The translations under genes were made by a program, and so were the position numbers. A stretch of DNA of 12,841 bases, from assembly GCA_021798635.1 (NCBI GenBank), contig JAJZGH010000132.1, positions 1 to 12,841 of the forward strand, read 5' to 3'. Source of the DNA: Planctomycetota bacterium. GTDB lineage: Bacteria; Planctomycetota; Phycisphaerae; WQYP01. The notes under the pieces are model-generated. The model saw nothing but the letters and a program-made list of their open reading frames with translations. It was not told where the DNA came from and did no database searches. Shown piece after piece: positions 1 through 6,982 of the stretch; position 1 is the stretch's first letter, and every line of letters begins with the position of its first letter.

Positions 1-770
1 TTTCCGGCGGTGCCATGCACGCGGGCCTCACCGCGATGCGCTTAGGCCTTGGCGGAATACCGGCGGTGGCGGAAGAATTAATGATTGCGCGGGATCTACA
101 ACTTAACGCCCGCATCAAGGCACGCTACCACGTGCAGCACATCAGCACCGCCGGTGCCTGCGAATTAATTCGCCGAGCCAAGCAACAGGGGCAAAACGTT
201 ACCGCCGAGGTAGCCCCCCACCACTTGCTGCTGACCGATACTTGTTGTGCGAATTATGATACCCACTTCAAAATGAATCCGCCGCTGCGTTCGCAGCAAG
301 ACGTGCAAGCCTGCATTGAAGCCTTGGTTGATGGAACCATTGACTGCGTGGCGACCGACCATGCCCCGCACGCCCGCGAAGAAAAGGAACTTGAATTTGA
401 TCGTGCCCCATTTGGTATTCTGGGTTTGGAAACCGCCCTGCCCCTTTACGTTGAAGCGCTGGTAAAGCCGGGACATCTGTCCTGGCTGGAACTCATACGG
501 AAAATGACAGCACAACCGGCGCGCATCGCGGGCCTTAAAGACCGCGGCACCTTCGCTATTGGTTCGCTGGGGGATATCGTTATTATTCAGGCAGATGAAA
601 AGTGGACGATTGACCCGGAAAAATCCTTCAGCCGCAGCCGCAACACGCCGTTTGGTGGCCGAGAGGTAACAGGTCGCGTGGCGCACACGATTACAGAGGG
701 CAAAATCGTATTTGCCGGCGATAAAGCAGAAGCGGAATTTGCCCAAAGCTCCGGGAGAGGCGTATCATAA
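1..770 (+). CDS. pyrC: Dihydroorotase, C-terminal part (5' end outside window)
   Basis: Dihydroorotase catalyses the reversible cyclisation of N-carbamoyl-aspartate to dihydroorotate in de novo pyrimidine synthesis. The reading frame is open from base 3, with no start visible, so the N-terminal HxH metal motif and the carboxylated lysine lie off the window. Visible family features are the VQHISTAG segment (about nt 129-152), TAEVAPHHLLLTD (about 201-239), the metal-binding ATDHAPH (about 351-371) and FGILGLETALPL (about 411-446). These fit the amidohydrolase-superfamily, type I dihydroorotase group. The C-terminus has the usual GGREVTGRV strand and ends at TAA 768-770. An MBL-fold gene follows about 70 bp downstream on the same strand and may be co-transcribed. 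Family assignment is secure; whether this copy is catalytic or a PyrC'-like partner of aspartate transcarbamoylase cannot be judged without the N-terminus, although the metal residues that are visible are intact. Confidence 0.95.
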   Translation, partial: SGGAMHAGLTAMRLGLGGIPAVAEELMIARDLQLNARIKARYHVQHISTAGACELIRRAKQQGQNVTAEVAPHHLLLTDTCCANYDTHFKMNPPLRSQQDVQACIEALVDGTIDCVATDHAPHAREEKELEFDRAPFGILGLETALPLYVEALVKPGHLSWLELIRKMTAQPARIAGLKDRGTFAIGSLGDIVIIQADEKWTIDPEKSFSRSRNTPFGGREVTGRVAHTITEGKIVFAGDKAEAEFAQSSGRGVS

Positions 771-840
771 CCACTGTTATTTTTTCACGCTGCGGAATTG
801 CCGCGAGAAATCTGTCGTGCCCTTTTTGGATAATCCCGCG

Positions 841-1716
841 ATGAATCTTGAGTTATGCGTTCTGGCCAGCGGTTCGAGCGGCAACGCGTCATTATTACGG
901 GCCGGCCCGGATGCGATTCTCATCGATGCGGGAATCGGTCCAAAGACGGCGGACCGTCGCATGACAGGTACCGGGTTGGATCTTTCAAGCATTCGGGCCA
1001 TTGTTTTAACACATCTTGATGGCGATCATATCAACCCCGCATGGTTCCGCGTGATGCTGCGGCAAAACATTCGCCTTTTTATTCCCCGCAATCAATTAAA
1101 ACTTCTGCGCCGTCTGGCGCGGCTGGAAGATGTTCTCAAGCCGATGATGCAGTTGACCACCCTGTTTGATCAGGAGGTATTTTATCCGTTGCCAACGGTG
1201 GCGTGCACACCGGTTCGCCTGCCGCATGATAAGAAGGGCAGCTTTGGATTCGTGCTGCAAAGTCAGCAAACGCGGGTGGGGTATGCCACCGATTTGGGAC
1301 AAGCGCCGCCGGAACTTGTGGAAGTATTTGCCGGTGCGGGCATCCTGGCGATTGAAAGCAATTATGATCCAGAAATGCAGTTGCAAAGCCGCCGGCCGGA
1401 GCGGCTGAAAAAACGCATCATGGGTGGCGCGGGCCATTTGTCGAATCCCCAGGCGTTGGAGCTGGTTCAACGTATTTTGGATCGGACGCTGGCGAAATAT
1501 GGCCCGGAGCACCAACTGCACCACGTTGTGCTTTTGCACCGCAGCCGCCAATGCAACTGCCCGATCAAGCTGCGCGCCGTGTTTGAAACCGATGGGCGGA
1601 TCGCACCAATACTGACCCTCTCGCACCAATTTCAGAGAACTGACTGGCTGGGCGCACCGGATCGCAAAGCCCTGCCCGGTGAGCAATTAAGCCTGTTTGC
1701 CGTTATGGCACAGTGA
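841..1716 (+). CDS. MBL-fold metallo-hydrolase, WalJ/YycJ-like, with altered metal motif
   Basis: The 291-residue protein begins with LCVLASGSSGNASLL, typical of the YycJ/WalJ branch of metallo-beta-lactamase-fold hydrolases, a group of predicted nucleases or phosphoesterases. Further family landmarks are IDAG (28-31), LTHLDGDH (56-63), H129, GYATDLG (147-153, D151), IESNYDPEM (171-179), GHLSN (198-202) and the C-terminal LLHRSRQCNCP (231-241). The metal motif reads H58-x-D60-x-D62-H63 instead of HxHxDH, so one ligand of the first metal site is replaced by Asp. I chose ATG 841 because the conserved fold starts there; no good Shine-Dalgarno precedes it. An in-frame GTG at 817 is possible. An open frame back to 712 would overlap pyrC and adds residues that look unlike the family. 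The gene ends 7 bp before the purH stop on the opposite strand. The substrate is unknown. Confidence 0.8.
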   Translation: MNLELCVLASGSSGNASLLRAGPDAILIDAGIGPKTADRRMTGTGLDLSSIRAIVLTHLDGDHINPAWFRVMLRQNIRLFIPRNQLKLLRRLARLEDVLKPMMQLTTLFDQEVFYPLPTVACTPVRLPHDKKGSFGFVLQSQQTRVGYATDLGQAPPELVEVFAGAGILAIESNYDPEMQLQSRRPERLKKRIMGGAGHLSNPQALELVQRILDRTLAKYGPEHQLHHVVLLHRSRQCNCPIKLRAVFETDGRIAPILTLSHQFQRTDWLGAPDRKALPGEQLSLFAVMAQ

Positions 1717-1723
1717 TAATCTT

Positions 1724-3310
1724 TCAGTGCCGGAAGTGCCGCACGCCGGTGAATACCAGCACCACATCATGCCGATTACACAGGTCAATGGTCAGGTCGT
1801 CTTTTTTGGATCCGCCGGGCTGAATAATGGCTTTCACGCCGGCCGCGATAAGAATTTCCGGGCCATCGGGAAACGGAAAAAACGCATCCGAGGCAACCGT
1901 TGCTCCGACAAGTTTTTCCCCATGGCCATTCTGGCGGGCCAGATCAACCGCAAGCCGACAACTGGTCACCCGACTCATTTGCCCGGCCCCGGCACCTAGA
2001 AGCTGCCCATCCCGCACCAGCGTTATGGAATTACTTTTAACATGCTTGCACGTCACAGCGGCGAAGGCCAAATCGCTCCATTGCGCCGCATCCGGCTGTT
2101 GCCGGGAAACCACTTTTGCCGTGTTTTGCTCAAATCCGATATCATCCGCTTTCTGTGCCAGTACGCCACCGGAGATAGTGCGGAAGGTCAATGCTTCCTG
2201 CCCCGGCTTTTCCACGCATAACACGCGGCAATCCGCCCAGCGCTGTTGCAAAAGTGTTAAGGCATCGGCATCAAATCCTGGGGCCAGGAGCACTTCAATG
2301 AAACGCTTTCCCGCGACAATTTTTTCCGCTGTGGTTTTATCGACGCGGCGGTTAAACGCCACAATGCCCCCGAATGCCGCCACCGGGTCACCCGCATACG
2401 CCAAATCAAATGCGTCGGCAAGCGTTTCGGCAACGGCACAGCCGCAGGGATTGGCATGTTTAATAATCGCGGCGGCCGGTTGGGAAAATTCGGATACCAG
2501 GGCCATGGCCGCATCCGCGTCCAGTAAATTCATATAAGAAAGTGCTTTGCCATGTAATTGCACAGCGCCGGCTAGCCCGTGTTTTTCTCCGGCAGCGGCG
2601 TACAAAGCGCCGGGCTGGTGCGGATTCTCGCCATAGCGCAGCGTCTGTTCCAAGCACAACACGGGGGCCAAAACCGGCGGCAATGCAGATGCGGGGGCAG
2701 GGGCGTAATGCCCGTTTAGATAACTGGTAATAGCGGCATCATAGCGGGCGGTGCGGGCGAATGCGGCGGCGGCCAGCGTATTGCGGAATGATAATTGTGT
2801 TGCACCCTTGTGACTTCTTAGCTCGCGGATGAGCGTTTCGTATTGCGATACATCCGTAATGACCGCAACACTGCGATGATTTTTAGCCGCCGAACGGATC
2901 ATCGCGGGTCCGCCAATATCAATATTTTCAATGGCATGTTCCAGCGTGCAATCTTTCCGGGCGGCAACCTGTTCAAAGGGATAAAGATTCACAATCAGCA
3001 GGTCAATGGTGTGGATATTGTGCGCGTGCATGGCCGCAAGATGTTCCTGATTATCCCTTAGCGCCAGCAATCCGCCATGCACGACGGGGTGAAGCGTTTT
3101 AACTCGGCCATCCATCATTTCGGGAAAACCGGTGACTTGCGAAATATCTTTTACGCTCACGCCGGCCGCCGCCAAGGCGCGGGCGGTTCCGCCGGTGGAG
3201 ATAATCTCAATGGAAAATTCCCGGCTTAATATGGCGGCCAGTTCGACCAGGCCGGCTTTATCAGACACCGAAACAAGCGCGCGGCGCACGGGTACAAAAT
3301 CAGGATTCAT
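1724..3310 (-). CDS. purH: Bifunctional AICAR transformylase / IMP cyclohydrolase
   Basis: PurH catalyses the last two steps of purine synthesis: formyl transfer from 10-formyl-tetrahydrofolate to AICAR, then ring closure to IMP. The protein is 528 residues, the usual length. The N-terminal MGS-like cyclohydrolase domain shows ISTGGTARAL (37-46), MDGRVKTLHP (66-75), VNLYPFEQV (107-115) and ENIDIGGPAMIRSAAKN (128-144). The transformylase domain shows LRYGENPHQ (224-232), the catalytic Lys-His in IIKHANPCG (282-290), DPVAAFGGIVAFNR (308-321), KSNSITLV (425-432), GAGAGQMSRV (439-448) and SDAFFPFPDG (474-483). It ends in the characteristic RHFRH. Start ATG 3310 gives the canonical N-terminus VRRALVSVSDKAGL; the frame stays open upstream to 3460, but that part overlaps the preceding gene. 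It lies 25 bp downstream of the propeller gene, so the two are probably one transcript; its own ribosome site is weak. Confidence 0.98.
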   Translation of the reverse strand: MNPDFVPVRRALVSVSDKAGLVELAAILSREFSIEIISTGGTARALAAAGVSVKDISQVTGFPEMMDGRVKTLHPVVHGGLLALRDNQEHLAAMHAHNIHTIDLLIVNLYPFEQVAARKDCTLEHAIENIDIGGPAMIRSAAKNHRSVAVITDVSQYETLIRELRSHKGATQLSFRNTLAAAAFARTARYDAAITSYLNGHYAPAPASALPPVLAPVLCLEQTLRYGENPHQPGALYAAAGEKHGLAGAVQLHGKALSYMNLLDADAAMALVSEFSQPAAAIIKHANPCGCAVAETLADAFDLAYAGDPVAAFGGIVAFNRRVDKTTAEKIVAGKRFIEVLLAPGFDADALTLLQQRWADCRVLCVEKPGQEALTFRTISGGVLAQKADDIGFEQNTAKVVSRQQPDAAQWSDLAFAAVTCKHVKSNSITLVRDGQLLGAGAGQMSRVTSCRLAVDLARQNGHGEKLVGATVASDAFFPFPDGPEILIAAGVKAIIQPGGSKKDDLTIDLCNRHDVVLVFTGVRHFRH

Positions 3311-3335
3311 CAAACTTACTTTATAGCTAAGAGTG

Positions 3336-4445
3336 TCATTGTCTACGCAAGGGCTTAAGTTCTTCCACATCGCCGTTGACGGAGGCCAGAAAAATAAGAG
3401 AGGTTTTGCTGTTACGCATAAAGACCGTTGCCTGATTATAAGGCATGGTCTTAAGGACATGCCCGGTCAGGACATTGGCCACGGCAATGGTGCCGTCGGT
3501 CGTAGCGACAAATATTTCGCTGCCTTTACGCCCTACAACACGAAAACCGTGGGGAATGGGTCCCCATTGCTTCAGGCCGGTTTTCATGGAAAGCGAAAAC
3601 AGACCAACCCCACCCGTTGGAACCAGCAAATGGTTCTTCAGTACAACCGCAGAGAATTCCAATTCACCAGGGAGACGGGCTATCCAGGGCGATACTCCGG
3701 TTTGCGCATCGACTGCGTAAACATTGCTGTCCATGCACGGAAAATAGACTACGCCGTGCGCAGCGACCGGGTTGGCCAGCAGATGGCCGCCAACATGGCG
3801 CTTCCACCCGCCGGTGCCGTCAGAAAGGTTGCGGGAGAAAATAATTCCGTTGCGGCTTCCAAAAACCACGGATCCGTCCACTACAGCCGGATCCGTAACG
3901 AACGAATCGCCCCGGTCAAGTTGGAACCAGAGCTGGCGCGGGGGCCAATTGGCAGATAATGCATACATCCGATTGTGCAATGATCCGATGAGAACCGTAT
4001 TATCTTTCATGATCGGACTGGTCCCGGGGGCCAGGTGTAACGATTTATTATGAATAATCGATCCCGTGCGCGAATCTAAAATCAGCATGTGTCCGCTGAC
4101 CAGAAGCATGAACTGACCTTTGGCGAAGGGTTTTGGCTGGGAGATGCTGCCGGCGGTACCCGGAATTTTAATGGTCCAGCGAATCGTGCCGACCTGAGAG
4201 CGAATAGAGACCATGTAGCCGTGACGCGTGAGAACAATTAAATTGTTTCCCAGGTGCCACAATTTGGCCACGGAGTCACCCGTGTGGGCACCTAAGCCAA
4301 CCGGCAATTCCCACAGCCGCTCAAATCCGGCCTTTTTTGCCGCCGCCTTGCTGATCGGCGCTGCTGCCTGGACCACGGCGGGTAAACCCATCGCCAGCCC
4401 CAACAGAATCGCCATAAAACCCAGCCGCCATCGCGTGCGATTCAT
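3336..4445 (-). CDS. Secreted PQQ-type beta-propeller protein
   Basis: The 369-residue protein opens with a signal peptide: RTRWR, a hydrophobic run at about 9-25, then AVVQA-AAP (23-29), giving a probable cleavage near residue 27. The remainder is a series of PQQ/WD-like blades with the pattern x-GxxYALDxxTGxxxW. The clearest is DSNVYAVDAQTGVSPW (239-254), with others near 77-90, 118-130, 156-173, 280-294 and 317-331. Such propellers (BamB-like or PQQ_2 families) usually act as periplasmic or cell-envelope scaffolds. There is no quinoprotein dehydrogenase active-site signature, so an enzyme role is not supported. ATG 4445 is preceded by AGGAG with a 7-nt gap, a strong ribosome site. purH follows 25 bp downstream, but nothing in the protein suggests a purine role. 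A perfect TATAAT lies upstream at 4492-4497. BamB itself is possible but not shown. Confidence 0.85.
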   Translation of the reverse strand: MNRTRWRLGFMAILLGLAMGLPAVVQAAAPISKAAAKKAGFERLWELPVGLGAHTGDSVAKLWHLGNNLIVLTRHGYMVSIRSQVGTIRWTIKIPGTAGSISQPKPFAKGQFMLLVSGHMLILDSRTGSIIHNKSLHLAPGTSPIMKDNTVLIGSLHNRMYALSANWPPRQLWFQLDRGDSFVTDPAVVDGSVVFGSRNGIIFSRNLSDGTGGWKRHVGGHLLANPVAAHGVVYFPCMDSNVYAVDAQTGVSPWIARLPGELEFSAVVLKNHLLVPTGGVGLFSLSMKTGLKQWGPIPHGFRVVGRKGSEIFVATTDGTIAVANVLTGHVLKTMPYNQATVFMRNSKTSLIFLASVNGDVEELKPLRRQ

Positions 4446-4724
4446 TCACAAACTCCTCATCGACATAGCATCCAACTCCGAGCGTTTCAAAATTATACGC
4501 CGCAGTATTACCAACTCCACCGCACCCTTGCGTCCCGTCTCCCTTTCGTTATCGGTTCTACCGGAACCTCCGCACTATTTCTGAAGGCTTAACAGCATTT
4601 CGCAGCTTCAGAGACGGTACGCAGGCCTTACCACCCGATAGTAAACAGTGCCATCTTACCGGCAACAGCGGAATGTTCAACAAAAAAATTCCGTCTTCCG
4701 GTTTCTCCCCTTCATTGGCGCTTC
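4446..4724. other. Non-coding region between kinase and propeller genes
   Basis: No credible gene was seen in these 279 bp. Apart from the -10 candidate and propeller ribosome site, there are three dyads. TCTGAAG/CTTCAGA (4580-4586 with 4606-4612) has a 19-nt loop. CGGAAT/ATTCCG (4669-4674 with 4688-4693) has a seven-base T run, in minus-strand sense, inside its loop. GGTTC/GAACC (4554-4568) is short. None has the stem-plus-U-tract form of an intrinsic terminator for the kinase gene. The kinase and propeller genes are therefore probably separate transcripts, but the end of the kinase mRNA is not evident. Confidence 0.5.
4492..4497 (-). promoter_or_regulatory. Candidate -10 box for the propeller-purH unit
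   Basis: Read on the minus strand this is a perfect TATAAT, about 47 bp before the propeller start codon, which implies a leader of roughly 40 nt. No convincing -35 hexamer lies 16-18 bp upstream (TGGAGT or GTGGAG), so either the promoter depends on an activator or the match is chance in an AT-rich patch. Confidence 0.35.
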
Positions 4725-5651
4725 TTATTTCTCTAATCCGGCGGTCAGCATTTTCTTAAACTCCGCCATTCGGTCCGCGATAACCGTCTTGTTGGCTTTT
4801 TTCAGGCCGTCAAGTGAAAAACCCTGTATCGTGAAACTCGCCATCACCGTTCCCGCCACCACGGCCTGCTTGACATGCAAGGCCGACCACCTCGGCAACC
4901 CCGCAAGATACCCCAGCATACCACCGGCAAAGCTGTCCCCGGCACCCGTGGGATCGATGACCTTTTCGGTCGGATAGGCCGGCATCGGAAAAAGCATGTC
5001 CTCATATATGGTTAAGCAGCCGTGCTCACCTTTTTTCAGCACCACCATGCGCGGGCCGGATGGCTTAAGCATTTTGCGAATTTGCTTCATTGCCGCCGGG
5101 AGATTCACCTGCCCGGTCAACAAACGCGCTTCCAAATCATTGAGCACCAGTCCATCCACTTTTTTCAGACTCGCGATTAATTCCTTCTGATATTGGCTGA
5201 TCCAAAGATCGCGTGTGTCGGCAACCACCAGTCTGGGCGATTTTACCTGCGCCAGAAGCTCCATTTGCAGGGCCGGATGCGTGGCCGCCAGGAACACAAT
5301 TTTTGAATCGGTGAACTGTTTAGGAACAGTTGGTGTTTTTTCAGCCAGGACGTTGAGAACCACGGCAGTGGTCGTTGCCTCATTCATGGTCGGATCATAG
5401 CTGCCGCTCCAGCGGAAGGTTTTGCTGCCGGCCCGGCGTTCTAACCCGGCGGTATCAATATCAGGATGCTTAAAGGCGCTTTCAAAGGATCTTGGACAAT
5501 CATCTCCCACCACCGCCACGAGGCGCACCTTGGAAAAGTTCGCCGCCGCCCAACTGAAATAAACCGCCGATCCTCCGATGATATTTTCCCGCTTTCCATG
5601 CGGTGTGGTGACACTATCAATACCAACGGATCCGGTAACCAGCAGGGACAT
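4725..5651 (-). CDS. PfkB/ribokinase-family sugar kinase
   Basis: A cytoplasmic ATP-dependent kinase of the ribokinase (PfkB) superfamily, 308 residues, normal for the family. The N-terminus has the first beta strand LLVTGSVGID (3-12) and the substrate-side di-glycine IIGGSAVYFS (24-33). The C-terminal PfkB signature DPTGAGDSFAGGMLGYLA (233-250) contains the anion hole and the catalytic Asp (D239). VLNDLEARLL (169-178) corresponds to the usual NxxE segment. Its substrate is not identifiable from sequence; ribose, fructose-phosphate, adenosine or other sugars are all possible. An ATG at 5657 lies upstream in frame, but the ribosome site AAGGA is one base from it and seven from ATG 5651, so 5651 is preferred. 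It is divergent from the XRE-type gene. No sugar transporter or other sugar gene is nearby to indicate the pathway. Confidence 0.9.
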   Translation of the reverse strand: MSLLVTGSVGIDSVTTPHGKRENIIGGSAVYFSWAAANFSKVRLVAVVGDDCPRSFESAFKHPDIDTAGLERRAGSKTFRWSGSYDPTMNEATTTAVVLNVLAEKTPTVPKQFTDSKIVFLAATHPALQMELLAQVKSPRLVVADTRDLWISQYQKELIASLKKVDGLVLNDLEARLLTGQVNLPAAMKQIRKMLKPSGPRMVVLKKGEHGCLTIYEDMLFPMPAYPTEKVIDPTGAGDSFAGGMLGYLAGLPRWSALHVKQAVVAGTVMASFTIQGFSLDGLKKANKTVIADRMAEFKKMLTAGLEK

Positions 5652-5694
5652 AGGCATTTCCTTTCAACTATCGTTCAGCATCGCCGTCGCGCAA

Positions 5695-5736
5695 TGTATA
5701 AGTGCATACAATAGCCGATAAGCGGCAATCCGTCAC
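5695..5736 (-). promoter_or_regulatory. Weak candidate promoter for the kinase gene with overlapping dyad
   Basis: On the minus strand GTGACG (5736-5731) and TATTGT (5713-5708) are spaced by 17 bp, each matching 4 of 6 consensus bases. The inverted repeat TGTAT-N6-ATACA (5695-5710) overlaps the -10 and could be an operator. Both calls are tentative. Confidence 0.22.
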
Positions 5737-5872
5737 AGTGTTGCGGCCGGTCTGGGAATCCGGGCGTCCTTCCAAGTAACGGCTCGGTGCTCTGAAGTCA
5801 CAGGTATTGGTGCCGCCCCAGTCAATGCCCGACTCCCACGCTGGTATCTGTATTTCAATTTTTCGCTCGCAT

Positions 5873-5900
5873 TTGCCCGCAGACTATCGTAGGATAGATT
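5873..5900 (+). promoter_or_regulatory. Tentative promoter of the XRE-type gene
   Basis: TTGCCC (5873-5878) and TAGATT (5895-5900) are separated by 16 bp, with 3 and 4 consensus matches. Transcription would begin near 5907, only two bases before ATG 5909, so the message would be almost leaderless if both this promoter and that start are right. Confidence 0.22.
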
Positions 5901-5908
5901 TTGGCTAT

Positions 5909-6844
5909 ATGAGCCGGTCTGAGAACAGTGCAGATGTACGCATTATTCTCAAACATGCTCCGGAAAATGAACGGTCACGGATGATGAATGGAACTGAACA
6001 ACATAATGAATCAGACGCTTCACAACGCTTCATAGAGCGGCGGTCGGTGGTGTTAATTGAGAATCCCGAGGAGGTCCCTCGGCTGGCGGCACGACGCAAA
6101 CTCAACTCGGTGATAGTGGCGGCAAATGACATCAGCCTCGACGCCATCGCTCATGCAGTGGTAAGTTCACCGCGGAAAGCGGGAGTACTGGTAATTCCCT
6201 GGCTGCCTCGGACGGAGATTTTCCCATTTCTTCTGCGCGGCTTTCATCGCGTTTTGCCGTTATGCATTACCGCCTTTCCGGGAAATCCCAGACGGCTATG
6301 CGACGCCATCACGGCCGGGGAATCCGCCCGGCTGATTGGCGCGGTACCGGATATTGCTTTGGCGGCTGTCACTCTTTTCCGAGCCGATTTATCCGCCTTG
6401 TGCCTGCCCAAACACTGGTTTGATCAAAGCGGAGATATGGCCGATATCCGCGCCATGAAGATCGAGGAAGATGGGGCCGCAGTGAAAATTGGCTCCCGGC
6501 GATGGGAATCGCACCAGATCGTCAGCGCGTTTGACGCCAATTTCCGTCGGACTTTGCGGCGAATGGAACTCACGCAGAACGATTCTCTCGGCGGATTGAT
6601 TCGCAGTGCCCGTAAGCAACGCCGGCTCGGGCGGGACGAATTCCCCGGCATTGATTCTAAAACCATTGCCCGCATTGAACGCAACGAAATCAACCGCCCG
6701 CAGCGTGAGACGCTTCGTCTAATTGCCCAAACGCTCGGCGTGCCCGTCGAACAGCTCATGGAGAAAATCAACCAGCCCGCAGTTGATTCAACGGCACTAT
6801 CGTCTCGGCCGGCCCATGACAGTGAACACTCCGCCAGCGCCTGA
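5909..6844 (+). CDS. XRE-type HTH regulator with unrecognised N-terminal domain
   Basis: From ATG 5909 the protein is 311 residues. The C-terminal part is a Cro/CI (XRE) helix-turn-helix: SLGGLIRSARKQRRL (226-240), then SKTIARIERNEINRP (250-264) as the recognition-helix region, then ETLRLIAQTLGVPVEQLM (267-284). The larger N-terminal part alternates short hydrophobic strands (VVLIE near 47-51, SVIVAAND 67-74, AGVLVIPW 91-98, VLPLCITAF 115-123) with helices, like an alpha/beta sensor fold, but I recognise no named domain. The start is uncertain: no candidate has a good ribosome site. Other options are ATG 5825, or ATG 5981/5984, which would lie closest to the conserved-looking segment that begins around RRSVVLIE. 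It lies 138 bp upstream of the nitrite/sulfite reductase in the same direction, so local control of that gene is plausible but unproven. The last 25 residues are low-complexity. Confidence 0.72.
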   Translation: MSRSENSADVRIILKHAPENERSRMMNGTEQHNESDASQRFIERRSVVLIENPEEVPRLAARRKLNSVIVAANDISLDAIAHAVVSSPRKAGVLVIPWLPRTEIFPFLLRGFHRVLPLCITAFPGNPRRLCDAITAGESARLIGAVPDIALAAVTLFRADLSALCLPKHWFDQSGDMADIRAMKIEEDGAAVKIGSRRWESHQIVSAFDANFRRTLRRMELTQNDSLGGLIRSARKQRRLGRDEFPGIDSKTIARIERNEINRPQRETLRLIAQTLGVPVEQLMEKINQPAVDSTALSSRPAHDSEHSASA

Positions 6845-6852
6845 GGGGAAAA

Positions 6853-6890
6853 TAATAACCTATTAAAACTATAGGCATTAGGTTTTATTA
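6853..6890 (+). repeat. Overlapping inverted repeats with TAGG/CCTA cores
   Basis: Nine bases after the XRE-gene stop, CCTAT-N7-ATAGG (6859-6875) is a perfect 5-bp dyad. A second dyad pairs TAATAACCTA (6853-6862) with TAGGTTTTATTA (6879-6890), ten pairs with a 2-nt bulge. The two share the left arm, so they are alternatives as RNA hairpins, or an operator with a duplicated right half-site as DNA. The second could also act as a weak terminator, but it lacks a GC-rich stem. Confidence 0.45.
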
Positions 6891-6907
6891 TGGCAGATAT
6901 AAGCCAC

Positions 6908-6921
6908 AAATATTGATATTT
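6908..6921. promoter_or_regulatory. AT-rich palindrome just upstream of the reductase -35 box
   Basis: AAATAT-TG-ATATTT is a perfect 6-bp dyad ending two bases before the -35 hexamer, a typical place for an activator site. It does not match the FNR/CRP consensus. AT-rich palindromes also occur by chance. Confidence 0.35.
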
Positions 6922-6923
6922 CA

Positions 6924-6952
6924 TTGACTATTCAAATTCCTATCTGTATGAT
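6924..6952 (+). promoter_or_regulatory. Sigma70-type promoter of the nitrite/sulfite reductase gene
   Basis: TTGACT (6924-6929) and TATGAT (6947-6952) are separated by exactly 17 bp, each with 5 of 6 consensus matches. The predicted start is near 6959, giving a leader of about 24 nt that includes GGAG (6968-6971), 11 nt before ATG 6983. This is the best promoter in the window and implies the reductase gene is transcribed on its own rather than only by read-through from the XRE-type gene. Confidence 0.65.
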
Positions 6953-6982
6953 GGGATTTGGTTATTTGGAGTTGTTGAAATT

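Larger units (their letters stand above)
5652..5908. other. Divergent non-coding region, kinase / XRE gene
   Basis: These 257 bp separate the kinase start from the chosen XRE-gene start. They hold the weak minus-strand promoter and dyad, a GCCG/CGGC mini-hairpin near 5713-5725, and a possible plus-strand promoter at 5873-5900. The XRE reading frame is open back to a TTG at 5807, so part of this region may be coding if an upstream start is used. No RNA gene or repeat was recognised. Confidence 0.4.

Noticed and set aside
165..746. 193-codon minus-strand frame opposite pyrC
   Set aside because: Antisense to a frame with clear dihydroorotase motifs; no domain or ribosome site of its own.
712..840. 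N-terminal extension of the MBL protein overlapping pyrC
   Set aside because: The extra residues lack resemblance to the family, whose fold starts at the LCVLASGSSGNA strand; GTG 817 remains a minor alternative.
1827..2537. 236-codon plus-strand frame opposite purH
   Set aside because: Antisense shadow of the AICAR transformylase domain, with a Ser/Ala/Arg-rich composition and no family features.
3311..3460. Upstream start extending PurH by 50 residues
   Set aside because: The extension overlaps the propeller gene and does not resemble PurH; canonical PurH N-termini begin at the chosen ATG.
4554..4568. GGTTC-N5-GAACC as a tRNA T-arm
   Set aside because: No acceptor stem, anticodon arm or D arm can be drawn around it; just a short dyad.
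6853..6890. Riboswitch or leader RNA before the reductase
   Set aside because: The predicted transcription start (about 6959) is downstream of these dyads and leaves a leader of only about 24 nt, so they are better read as DNA sites or as the 3' end of the XRE-gene transcript.
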